Positions 1 to 10,121 of a stretch of 64,000 nucleotides of DNA are shown here, piece after piece. This DNA is from Primulina eburnea. Lineage: Eukaryota; Streptophyta; Magnoliopsida; Lamiales; Gesneriaceae. The translations under genes were made by a program, and so were the position numbers. The stretch is from the NCBI RefSeq assembly GCF_022965805.1, contig NC_133103.1:31249635-31313634 (forward strand), read 5' to 3'. Every line of letters starts with the position of its first letter. The stretch's first letter is position 1. The notes beneath the pieces were generated by a model. That model saw nothing but the letters and a program-made list of their open reading frames with translations, had not been told where the DNA came from and searched no databases.

Positions 1-467
1 ATAATTAAATAATTGGATTGGCAAAATCCTCAAATTAAATCAATGAAGGGGCCGAAAATTCTAAGATAATGGAGGGGAAAAATATTTTCTAAAATCTTGT
101 ATTTTAAATCTCTAGTGTTTAATTTACCCAATAAATATATTATGGAATTAAGGATCTGATTATCTAACTTATTTACTATTCTATCTCAACTTAATTAGAT
201 AATCCCATAAACTTTATTTTACACTAAAATCACTTATTATTTAGCTTAAATAAATTCTAGTAATATTTTCCAATTATTAAAATTTATCTCTATGCTCCAA
301 CTCCGGTCCGGCCTCACTGAATTTACTGAAAAGCTGAAAGTTAAACTACTGAATGAAATAAATAATATTAAAGAATTTAAATACCCATGCAAATAAAATA
401 AATTATTTTAATTTAAATGCTAGGAATTATGCATGGCTTATACGTAGTCTAAGTTACGGGCTCTACA
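1..467 (-). mobile_element. Ty3/gypsy (Tekay-like) LTR, partial
   Basis: This stretch is a diverged copy of the end of the LTR at 57084-60544. Shared landmarks are the 'tccggcctcact' block, the 'gcatggcttatacgtagtct' block and a terminal 'ctctaca'. By analogy with that copy, where the polypurine tract and pol lie on the minus strand, this LTR is also on the minus strand. It abuts copia pol sequence at 468 in mid-gene, so it was inserted into that gene. The rest of the element lies left of the window, so solo LTR versus full element and the target duplication cannot be decided. Confidence 0.75.
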
Positions 468-469
468 AC

Positions 470-2022
470 ATGCATGCTGTTTTTATATCTCAGGATGAAC
501 CAAAGAAAATTGAAGAAGCTCTTCTGGATCCTAGTTGGATTGAAACCATGCAAGAAGAGCTGAATCAATTCAAACAAAATGAAGTTTGGTTTCTAGTGTC
601 TAGACCATCTCACCAAGCTGTCATTGGAACTCGGTGGGTATTTAGAAACAAACTCAATGAAGAAGGCACAGTGGTGAGAAATAAAGCAAGATTGGTAGCT
701 CAAGGTTTCAGACAAGAAGAAGGAATAGACTTTTATGAGACCTACGCACCAGTAGCAAGGCTCGAAGCAATCAGAATATTCTTAGCCTTTGTTGCTTTCA
801 AGAATTTCAAAGTATATCAAATGGATGTGAAAAGTGCTTTTCTGAATGGTCTTTTACAAGAAGAAGTCTACGTCGAACAATCTCCAGGTTTTATCGATCA
901 TTTCTCACCTCATCACGTATTTAAATTACACAAAGCATTATATGGTCTAAAACAGGCACCTAGAGCATGGTATGACACTTTATCACAGTTTCTTATCGAT
1001 CATGACTTTACCATTGGAGCAGTAGACAAAACTTTGTTTACATTATTCAAGAATAAGCATATTCTGTTAGTGCAGATCTATGTGGATGATATCATTTTTG
1101 GGCCAACTAACCCCAAATTATGTGCAAAGTTTGGAAAATTGATGCAGGATAAATTCGAAATGAGTATGATGAGAGAATTAACATTCTTCTTAGGATTACA
1201 GATTAAGAAATTGGAGACTGGAATTTTTATAAATCAAGCCAAGTACACCAAGGAGCTTCTGAAAAAGTTCGGGATGGAAGCATGCTCTGCTGCTTCTACT
1301 CCAATGAGCTCATCTATTAAACTTGATAAAGATGAAAGTGGAATTCCAGTAGAGGTAAATCAGTATCGCGGTCTCATTGGTTCATTATTATATCTGACTG
1401 CCAGTAGACCAGATATCATGTTTGCTGTTTGTATTTGTGCTAGATTTCAATCTAACCCCAAACGATCTCATTATATTGCTGCTAAACGTATTTTGAAGTA
1501 CTTAAAAAGAACTCAAAATGTCGGCTTATGGTATCCCAATGATTCATCGTTAAATCTCATGGATATTCAGATGCTGATTATGCAGGTTGCAAACTAGACC
1601 GAAAAAGCACAAGTGGTTTTTGTCAATTTCTTGGTGATAGGCTGATATCCTGGTTTAGCAAGAAGCAGACTTCCATAGCCACATCTACTGCAGAAGCAGA
1701 ATATCTGGCTGCTGGAAGCTGCTGCTCTCAGATATTGTGGCTTCAACAACAGTTAAGAGACTATGGGATTCAAGCCTCCGAATCACCTATGTTTTGTGAC
1801 AATACCAGTGCAATTGCAATCACACAAAATCCAGTACTTCATTCCAGAACGAAGCACATAGACATCAGACATCATTTCATCAGAGATCATGTGCAAAAGA
1901 AGAACATGCGTCTGGAATACGTTTCTACTGATCAACAAACAGCAGATATCTTCACAAAAGCTTTACCAGAAAATACGTTTCCTTATTTTCGTAACTCTCT
2001 TGGTTTGATAGATTTAACTTGA
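470..2022 (+). pseudogene. copia pol 3' part: reverse transcriptase and RNase H
   Basis: The reading frame enters at the integrase-RT linker. The RT carries the LDV-type '[11 protein letters not shown]' motif near residue 117, '[11 protein letters not shown]' and the catalytic 'YVDDIIFG' near residue 204. The RNase H half follows, with 'STAEAEY', 'CDNTSAI', 'RTKHIDIRHHFIRD' and a C-terminal 'DIFTKAL'. The first frame stops at 1597, but homology continues in the next frame to a stop at 2022, so one nucleotide was lost near 1561-1565, at the start of RNase H. The 5' end is cut off by the inserted gypsy LTR. The copia assignment is certain; SIRE lineage is inferred from the downstream env-like ORF. 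Confidence 0.92.
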
Positions 2023-3212
2023 TTATTCTCTGTTATCTTGGTTTATCTTTTATGATTGCTCGGTTATTTATCGTATTTAACTAACAGTAAGTCATTTACA
2101 GAAAAGCAGAAGGGAAGGTAAAGTACGTAAAACTGAAATTTTATTAGAAACCATTTCAGTACATTACACGATGCAGAAATAAAAGCAGTAGATCTACAAA
2201 TGCTCTTTAACCAGAAGCATTACATTTAGCTTTTGTCTTCAGTAATATGAACTCCCTGCAGCTTGTTTGCAAAGTACTTCAACAGGAATAGAGATTCCAA
2301 CAAGCTTAAGGCCTAGAAAGAATCTATCAAGCTTGGGTCTTGTCAGCACTAATGTATTATTAGATGCCTTACAGGGCATCATAGATGATATCAGCATCAT
2401 CAATCAACCAGCACTCTCTAATCGCATTAGCATACTTCTGGAAGAAATCGATGCTACATTTCAATATTAATGGAAGCAACAGATCTGTTTGACTGCAGAT
2501 ATTACAACTCCAGGAGTTTTGTTTCAAGGATCATTTCGTAAAGAATGATATCCCCAAACTTCCTTCTGAACATTTCTTTGGCTCCTGGATCAGACTCTAA
2601 CTCTCTTTTAACTTGAGTTTTCATTGTAGATTATGTTTGTTTAACTTCGTTCAAGTTATGCAGGTATTTATAGAAGAAACAAAGACTCTTGCGACTGTTC
2701 ATTTTCAACGGTTCAGATTGAGAGATTGCCAAGAGTCACTTGTCGCTTTAATGACCACTTATTAGTTGCATTTACCGAGGGGGAACAGTATCTTAATCAG
2801 ACTAAGATTTTGACACCTTTTTCAGAAAACAGATAGAATGTTTGTCTTTTCGATAAAACTACGAGTCTGCTGGTTTTGTCAAAGTGCTCAAATATTTCAA
2901 TACCCTGAAACTTCCAGCAAACGTTATCATAAAACGACAAATCTTCTTCTGATTTTTAGTAACCGTCTGGACAGACCGCCTTTTTCAAATTTTTGAAATC
3001 ATTCGTATCTCTGACAATTTCTGCAAATCTTTTCAAACACTCAACCAAAAACATACTGACACGTGTCTTTATGTTTATTTGACGGCTGTATATATATCTT
3101 AAATTTCACCTTTTCATCTTTACTGTTTCATAACTATTGTTATTCAGCTACTGCTTTCTCTCCTTCATCTCTAACTACTGCAAACTGTATCTGATTCTAT
3201 CTTCATACAGAA
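2023..3212 (+). other. Post-pol spacer of the SIRE element
   Basis: About 1.2 kb between the pol stop and the env-like ORF. No domain is recognisable; a 67-codon open frame at 2267-2470 begins with TTG and matches nothing I know. A purine-rich 'gagggggaac' near 2776 resembles a second polypurine tract. The last 160 bases look like a promoter and are listed separately. Confidence 0.5.
3058..3097 (+). promoter_or_regulatory. Promoter-like G-box plus TATA ahead of the env-like ORF
   Basis: A perfect palindrome 'gacacgtgtc' (3058-3067), containing the G-box core CACGTG, is followed 22 bases later by 'tatatatat' (3089-3097) and then a CT-rich leader (about 3105-3180) up to the ATG at 3213. This has the geometry of a plant RNA polymerase II promoter. 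Function is inferred; TATA-like runs are common in AT-rich DNA. Confidence 0.45.
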
Positions 3213-4460
3213 ATGGCCGGAGCATACCTTCTCAACGCATATCAAGTAAATTTTGCTTCTCTTCTCAACGTCAAGGATAAGAATCTTGTGACAATGTTTC
3301 AAGACATTGAGAAATCAGGACTTAGAAAACTCCTGGAAGCACCAGCGGTGATTTACAAAAATTCTCTCCTGGATTTTTACGCTAAAGCGACAGTACATGA
3401 AGGAAAGATTGTTCATTCTCAAGAAGATGCATCCATCTCCATTGATGCCACACTTTTGGGAGCGACCTTTCTCCTCCCACTCTCAGGTATTTCTGAACTA
3501 TCTGATATATCCAAGATAGATATGTCTATTGCGCTCAGTTCTTTCTCAGCCTCTGGAGAAGAGCTGTCTCCTTCTTGTCACAAGAAATTACTCAAAATGG
3601 AATATCAAATTCTGGCCGATATTGTGGCAAAAGCCATTTTAATCAAAGCCGGCACTTTCGACAAGTTGACTAAGGAGAAAGTTCAGGTGATGACTGCCAT
3701 AACTAAGGGAATCAAAGTGGACTGGAGTCGTTTCCTCTTCAGAATCATGAAAGAGATGGTTGACAGAAAAAGTTCTGGATTCGCTGTTCAAATCAGCGCA
3801 ATGCTCAAGGATGCTGGTTTTGCCTCCACCAGTGATCAAGATCCTGCTTCAGTATCCATGATTGATGCTGAGAACGTACTCGCTTTAAGGCCTAAGCCAA
3901 CCGTTGCTGAGTTTGTCACCTTGAAAAAGGAGATCGGAGAAACTTCTTCTGAGGTTCAAAAACCTCAAAGGAAAATTAAAAGGAAAAGAGTGATCATTTC
4001 GACTGATTCTGACAAAACAGCATCAGAAGAGTCTGCTGCTGCTATTCAACCACCCGTACCACCACCAATCAAGAAGAAAGCTCGCACCGTTCTTAAAATC
4101 AAGAAGACAGCAACACTGTCTGAGATTGAGAAAGTACCTATCAGACAGGTATTTCCTGAAGTGATTCCTTCTGTTCGACCCACTGCTGCTACTTCTGTAC
4201 TAGCTACTGCATCTATTCCAGCACCATCTACTGCTTCTGCTTTCAAGCCGTTGACTGGGATAGTGATTCGAGAACCTACAAGCGGGTCTTCTGCATTCCC
4301 ACCCATTTTGCCTATTTCATCATCAGATAAAGGCAAAGGAAAAATGATCGAAGAACCACCAGTTTTTGGACTCAAAACATCTGTGACAACCGGTGTTGAT
4401 CTTCATTTGGCAGAAATCGATAGCTCTGCAAATGATGACATGAATTTTTTTGATGAGTGA
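3213..4460 (+). CDS. SIRE env-like ORF, N-terminal part
   Basis: A 415-codon frame starts at the first ATG after the promoter-like region. Residues 1-220 look globular. From about 240 the protein is low-complexity: a basic stretch with 'KIKRKR' and 'KKKART', then Pro/Ala/Ser/Thr-rich sequence to the stop. There is no obvious signal peptide or transmembrane helix, so 'env-like' refers only to position, between pol and the 3' LTR. The function of such ORFs in the SIRE lineage is unknown. The stop at 4460 is probably a mutation, because similar-style coding sequence resumes at 4521. Confidence 0.6.
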   Translation: MAGAYLLNAYQVNFASLLNVKDKNLVTMFQDIEKSGLRKLLEAPAVIYKNSLLDFYAKATVHEGKIVHSQEDASISIDATLLGATFLLPLSGISELSDISKIDMSIALSSFSASGEELSPSCHKKLLKMEYQILADIVAKAILIKAGTFDKLTKEKVQVMTAITKGIKVDWSRFLFRIMKEMVDRKSSGFAVQISAMLKDAGFASTSDQDPASVSMIDAENVLALRPKPTVAEFVTLKKEIGETSSEVQKPQRKIKRKRVIISTDSDKTASEESAAAIQPPVPPPIKKKARTVLKIKKTATLSEIEKVPIRQVFPEVIPSVRPTAATSVLATASIPAPSTASAFKPLTGIVIREPTSGSSAFPPILPISSSDKGKGKMIEEPPVFGLKTSVTTGVDLHLAEIDSSANDDMNFFDE

Positions 4461-4520
4461 CACACGGTTCGACTTTTCCACTCTTTTGCTTACTTCAAGA
4501 CAAAAGGAACCTATGCAAAA

Positions 4521-6026
4521 ATGATGAACGCAGAGAAGAAAATTTTTCAGCTTGCAAAAACTGAAAATATCATCGAGGCCTTGCGCAGAAGGAGTTTCAT
4601 CCTCGATCAGCTGAAATTTCAGAAGCTAGAATCGGTTCTGAAAGTTCTGGAATCGAATTTTGATCCTACTGTTCCTACTGCTGTTCAGGATCAAAACGTT
4701 ATTTTGATTCTTTCTGACAAGTTAAAACAGATGCGTGAGCAACTTCTTGCTCAAGAACAGGGCTTTGGCGAGCCTATTGTATATAACGTCGGCCTTGTTC
4801 CAGATTTTCATCAGATTCAGACAGTTGAGGAAAGGACTACAGCCTCACCAAAGGCTTCTGCTCTCAGTACTCTTGCTTCTCCAACTAGGCCCATTCCGTC
4901 ATCTTCTCTGTTATCTGTACATGAAATGGCTTCGGTTGAAGAAGTCATTGAGTCGATTGTTCCAACGGCCTCTACCACTCAGGAAGCAGCACCGGCTACT
5001 TCACTGCCACCTTCTTCTTCTCCGACCCCAGTACAACATATGGCAGAACCAGATGCTACATCTCTCTTGCCGAATTTAGAGAAATTTTATGCTGCTCATC
5101 AAGCAGAAATGAAAATTCTTCTGAATCAGCCTTCTGCACCTTCAACTGCAGAACCATCAGACTCTCCTGCTGTCATTGCACCAACGGAAGAGAACTTGGC
5201 CTCTGCCTTGGCCATTCCCGCTGATGAAATTGCTCTTCCCCTGTTTGCTGCTGAACCCTCTATCTCTACTCTTCCAGAAGAAAGCTCAGCAGACCCTAGT
5301 CCTTCTACTGTTTTGATGGATACTAATCTTGTTTCTACTGCGTTGACTACTCTCGTCTTGATGAGATTAACCAACGCATGATTGCGCGAAACCCCTCCCC
5401 AGAATCAGATGCATTCAACTTGGAATTTCAGATTGAGACTCTGCAACGGGAACTCAACAACGTGTCTGATTTAGTCAAACGAATGTCCTGTGAAAGCCTT
5501 TCAGAATTCACTGGTGCTCAATCGTTCAGAGAACGCATGGGCAAATACATATATAACACGGCGGAAACCATGGACAAGATGTATGCTGAAACCATCGTTT
5601 TCAGACAGGCTATATCGAGAAATCACAGTAACATCATACTTGCTCAAACTGACATACTCAACCGAATCACCGAGCATGATGATCTCTTCCGATCATTTTC
5701 CACTTCCTTGGAACTTATGGATGCCAAGATTGATTCTCAAAATCAATCTCTCACTACACTGAATGATCGCGTCTCTTCTCAATGGATGCCAAGATTGATT
5801 CTCAAAATATCCGTATCTGGAGATGCTAACCAATGGCATTCAGAACATATCTGGCAGAATGAATGATCTCTTGGCCCATGTAGTTGCCGTTGATGCCAAA
5901 ATGGGGGAAGATAGAAGAGATCCAGCAGAAACTAGGCAATCAGAAACTGAAGCTGAACCTTCAGACAGAAGATTTCAAGATCCTCATAATGAAGAAGTCA
6001 TCTACATGTATATTGAAACTGATTGA
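4521..6026 (+). pseudogene. SIRE env-like ORF, C-terminal part, broken
   Basis: Three overlapping open frames (4521-5381, 5378-5866, 5823-6026) read as one decayed C-terminal half of the env-like protein. The first has an alpha-helical start then Ser/Pro/Thr/Ala-rich linker. The second is helical and possibly coiled-coil. The third is acidic with a short tail. The last shift is explained by a 27-bp direct duplication at 5717-5743 and 5782-5808, whose 65-bp period is not a multiple of three. No catalytic motif is visible. Confidence 0.55.
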
Positions 6027-6122
6027 TTATTTACGTTGATACTTTATTAACATTATTCTTTTGCTTAATGATTAACTGCTTTATTTATCGCGTTTCTACT
6101 GTTTAGGTTTTGGCATCAGCAC

Positions 6123-6133
6123 AAAGGGGGAAA
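6123..6133 (+). other. Polypurine tract of the SIRE element
   Basis: 'aaagggggaaa' lies one base before the TG that opens the 3' LTR, the expected place for the second-strand primer. Confidence 0.8.
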
Positions 6134-6134
6134 T

Positions 6135-7139
6135 TGTTAGACATGAATTTTGTTGTGGCGATGTTAACTAAAACCAGCAGACCAGAAAAGCAGACTAACT
6201 TATCAGAAGATACTGGTCTAAGTAAAACTAAAGCAGTAGAAAGGATAGAAATACAGAACCAGTAGAAGATGTTGCCTAATGTTACTACCTTAATTGTTAC
6301 CGTTAAGAGTTCCTATTACTAGTATTAATTGCAGCATTAAATACTATACGGAGTCATTTAATGCACCTTACCCAATTAAGTATAAAACAAGACTGATTGT
6401 TTTATAGCTTTTCTGCAGGAACTTCTTTTGGTAATAAAGCTGATTGTATCAGTTATCTGGAGACATCCTCTGATTATGAACGTTGAACTCAGTCGCTTAT
6501 ATATACATGGAACAAATCCTTATACGAAAACAACTACTTTCACATAACATCAAGGATCAAAGCTATTTTCACTTATCAGAAAAATCTTGAAATTCCTTGA
6601 GTACTTAAAGTTCAACACAAAGAAAAGTAGTACACGCTTCAGAGCTAATATCTGATCTTTTAAAGATCATCTTGTGCTACTGATTTTTACACTCTTCACA
6701 ATCTTTACATCACTTATACTTTATCAGGAAGAGTTTGTATTCTGAAAAGAGTCTTTTCAGAACTTTGTGTATCACATTATTTGTGAGTTGAGTAACTAAG
6801 AGTTTCAGTAAGCTGAGGTGTAAGTCCTTCTGAAGTGGGTGTGTACAAGAGTTGTACTTTAATTTCCAAAGTCTTTTAGTTATACCTTCTGGAAACAGAA
6901 GAAGGGGAGACATAGAAGATTTCATCTTCGAACTTCCATAAACAAATGCTGCCTACTGTTTTTATTGTCTTTCAATTACTTCATAAGATTGTTTCCGCAC
7001 GTTTATTGTAATCTAGGTGAAGGTATACGTACAAGATAAACTAATATCTCTAACAGGATTTTAGTACCTCATCAGAAGAAGAAAGAAAAACGAGTAGAGT
7101 TTATTCACCCCCCTCTAAACTCAACTTCGATTCTCAACA
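6135..7139 (+). repeat. SIRE-like copia 3' LTR
   Basis: It starts 'tgttagacatg' after the polypurine tract and ends '...ttctcaaca', giving the expected TG...CA ends over 1005 bp. The end region 'gtttattcacccccctct' also appears, inverted, in the minus-strand SIRE LTRs at 55384 and 56660, which supports the lineage call. No 5' partner is in the window. Confidence 0.8.
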
Positions 7140-8639
7140 ATTGTGTTCAAATTAGTTAAGTAAACCTTTTTCCACACATTACCCAACTGTTGGCTTATTC
7201 ATAACTTACTAATGAGAATTTCATTGCTAACCCGACTGAATTAATTATAGAATTTTTTGATATTTTTTATTTACCTCCTTCTAAACCAATATCTCAATCT
7301 TAACAAATTATTAATTTTTTAATTAGTCATTTTTTTATCATTAATAAGTATTTTCTATGATGAAAATCAGTACAATTCAATGTTTTATACTGATTTTCAT
7401 CATAGAAAATACTTGTCAATAATACCAATGCTTGTCATATATGTTCAAGTACTCATAAATCATATAATATTATTAGATTTTAAACATTTTGTACTCAAAT
7501 ATCATATATTAATTCTAAATTTTCAATTTGTATAGAATCTCATCTAGGAAAACGTTGGCGGCTCAGGGAGCACAGGAATATATAGTGTATCAAATACAAC
7601 TATTTTGTTGGGGATTTATTGATCATTTATTCTAATTATTATTAGTTTTATGTTTTTATTTATCTTTTATTTAATATCATTTTTATTATTATTAGTTTTA
7701 AGTTAATTAATAATATTATTTTATTAATGATTGTTTTCGTTGTTCGTACTATTATTATTGTTATTATGATTATTGTTTTATTAATATATTTAATATTGAA
7801 TTATTATCAAATTTTATTAATGTTATTTATTAGTAAAAAAAATAAATGATAAATTTTCAAAAGATTTTAGACTTCAAATTTCAAATGTTGCACCACACAA
7901 AAGAATGGAATGAGAATGAAAATATTCATTCAATTACGACCATTTTCATCGGACCAAGCATACCATAATAAGAGCAACATCTCATTGCCCCTGACTCGGA
8001 ACCATTTGGTACTTGAGATTAATAAAATGTTTTGTAGGTTATAAAGACGAATAAAAATATAATATTTTTAAGATTGAATATAAACCATTAAATATATATG
8101 TTCAATCCATATCTAAACTATGAAGGAGAAAAGACAACGATCTAATGACAAATATGTTATATTTTAAAGGCTTAATGAATGAAAATTAAGCGAGAAAATT
8201 AAGGAAAGCACGAAACGACTCAAAATGACTTCACCAGAGGGGGAACTCGCACTACAAGAGATGCCTGGAATTTCTCGGCAGAATAGGGGAATTTTTTCGG
8301 AGCGCACATGTGTCTTTGGTTCTGCCCAAAGGTTGCCCGGGACTTCCAGGAAACAAGGGCAACACAGGGGGCCATTTCAGAGCTCATCTACGCCTATGAC
8401 ATTGCCTATATTTTTTTTAGGCATTGAAGACATCACTAGGGTTCCAGAAATGGCACCCGATTTCGTCGAGTTTTGTTGATATCCTTTCACATCATTGTTG
8501 TCTTTCGATGGTTAAAATTGGTTTTATGGACCAATAGATACTCATGTGATTTAATCAACATGTATTTTTCTTAAAATAAAATTACATAAAAAAGATCAAA
8601 GCACTTGTGAAAAACTTTTCAGACAAAAGTCAAGCATGT
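7140..8639. other. AT-rich unassigned DNA
   Basis: No gene is recognised. 7620-7850 is low-complexity 'attattattagttt' sequence. 8225-8479 is a GC-richer island with an 84-codon open frame that I consider chance. It is followed by 'ctatattttttttagg' and resembles the GC-rich block plus TATA arrangement of the gypsy LTRs here, so it may be an LTR remnant. The left edge of the next LTR could not be placed exactly. Confidence 0.5.
7346..7414. repeat. Perfect 27-bp inverted repeat (hairpin)
   Basis: Arms 7346-7372 and 7388-7414 are exact reverse complements around a 15-base AT-rich loop. It could be a relic of a foldback/MITE element or a small-RNA precursor. No TSD or second copy was seen. Confidence 0.8.
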
Positions 8640-10121
8640 CGCATACATATTGTCTACTTATTCTCATTAATTTTATAAAAAATAAATTTTAGCTTACTAT
8701 TGGGCCCAGCGTGCACACAAGTAATTTATCAAATAATTAGAGCTACCCCATATTTTTATAAACTCACGCCCCTAACCCATTAACCTCACAAGACTCTTAG
8801 AAACCTCTAAACACACGCACCAACAAGCAAGGAAGGCATCGGTTTTTTTGAGGTAATTCAGTCAAGGGTTTTTCGTCGTCGTTCGTCGCATCATCAACAT
8901 GTTTTCGTGTGTTATATATACAAAGACACGCCATAATTCTTCCTTTTCTCATCTATCACACCCTAATATGTATTTGATTATGATTTGTATGAAAACTTGT
9001 TTACCTTTTGATTAAATTTGTTTTTACGCATAACCATGTGAATAAGGTATGATTTTTGCATCAAAACTCATTTTATAGTTACATGAAGGGGCTGCCATGA
9101 CTAAGCATCGTTTATGGAACGTTTTTACACAAGTTTAAGGGTCATAGGATGAACGGTACGTATTGAAGACACATGAAGTAAGAACAAGGTGGAACCATCT
9201 TGTGCGTTTTGATGTCAAAAGGCTCGGTTAAGAAGAGAACCACTGCATGGCTTAGCTTTGGCTTGACCAGGGCTAAGGGCAGGGACGTAGTTGGGTCAGT
9301 AGAGGAGTCCTAGCCATGCTAGGACTCGAGCACAGCAGCTGGGAATGAGTCCTAGCAAGCTAGGACTCTTCCTGAGCCATATCGCGAGGGGCTGTTGTGT
9401 GCAAGGTAACGGGGCTTGGCCATGGTTTTCAGGGCTGGGTTAGGCTAGGTCTCTAGGGTCGTGAGAGGGTTCACGAGGGGCTGGGCTCGAGGGTAAAGGT
9501 CCTAGCAAGTGTTCGAAGAATCCTATTGTGGTAAAGAACTCGCGCAGCTGCTGTATTGTGTAGGTGGCTTTGCTGTGGGCCAGGGCTGGGTTTTAAGGGT
9601 TCAGTAGAGTCCAGGGGAGGTCTAGTCAGGGGTCGGCTCAAGGTGGCTCAGGATCGGCTCGATAAAACCGAAATTTGGCTCGTAGATTTTGGCTTAGGGT
9701 TTGGTCCTTAGGGTTTAAATGGCTAATGGTTTGAACGTGGTTCAACGGGAGTTGAATCATGGCTCACGAGGGTAAATTAAATATAAAAATTCTATGTTTT
9801 AAGTTTTAGAATTTTATAATAAATTTTGAATTAATTCGGGAATCAAACGCTCTACAAATTAATAATTACGAAATAATTAGAAAGCCTAGATTTTAAGCAA
9901 AATAAAAATATGATAAATTTAATTTAAGCTAAAATAATATTTGGGATGGCCTAGAGTCAATGAAAATAAGAAAAAAGTCGAATTCGAAGAATTTTAAGTC
10001 TAGGGGTAAAACAGTCATTTTACACTGTAAAATAGTAAACTTCATGGAAGTGCCCGGAATGCTCTAAAACATGTTAATATGATAATTTTAAATGTTTATG
10101 GAATTTTATGATGAATTTAAC
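8640..10121 (+). mobile_element. Tekay-like gypsy LTR, first segment
   Basis: Left part of an old plus-strand LTR. It has 'atatttttataaactc' (about 8751-8766) as a TATA-like start, then a G-rich transcribed-type region with repeated 'gtcctagc' and 'ctaggactc' words (9308-9370). It is interrupted at 10121 by the element at 10122-18301 and continues at 18302 and 34868. Orientation and family are inferred from similarity to the LTR pieces at 35340-38790. The left boundary is approximate. Confidence 0.6.

Larger units (their letters stand above)
468..7139 (+). mobile_element. Ty1/copia SIRE-like element, 5' part missing
   Basis: A plus-strand copia element is cut at its left by the gypsy LTR at 1-467. 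In order it holds the end of pol (RT, RNase H), a spacer with promoter-like signals, a long env-like ORF now broken into pieces, a polypurine tract at about 6123-6133 and a 3' LTR. An extra ORF between pol and the 3' LTR is the hallmark of the SIRE/Maximus lineage. Frameshifts in both pol and the env-like gene show it is dead. The 5' LTR, gag, protease and integrase are outside the window. Confidence 0.85.

Noticed and set aside
8225..8479. 84-codon open frame in a GC-richer island
   Set aside because: No recognisable domain, isolated, and the island resembles an LTR GC block.
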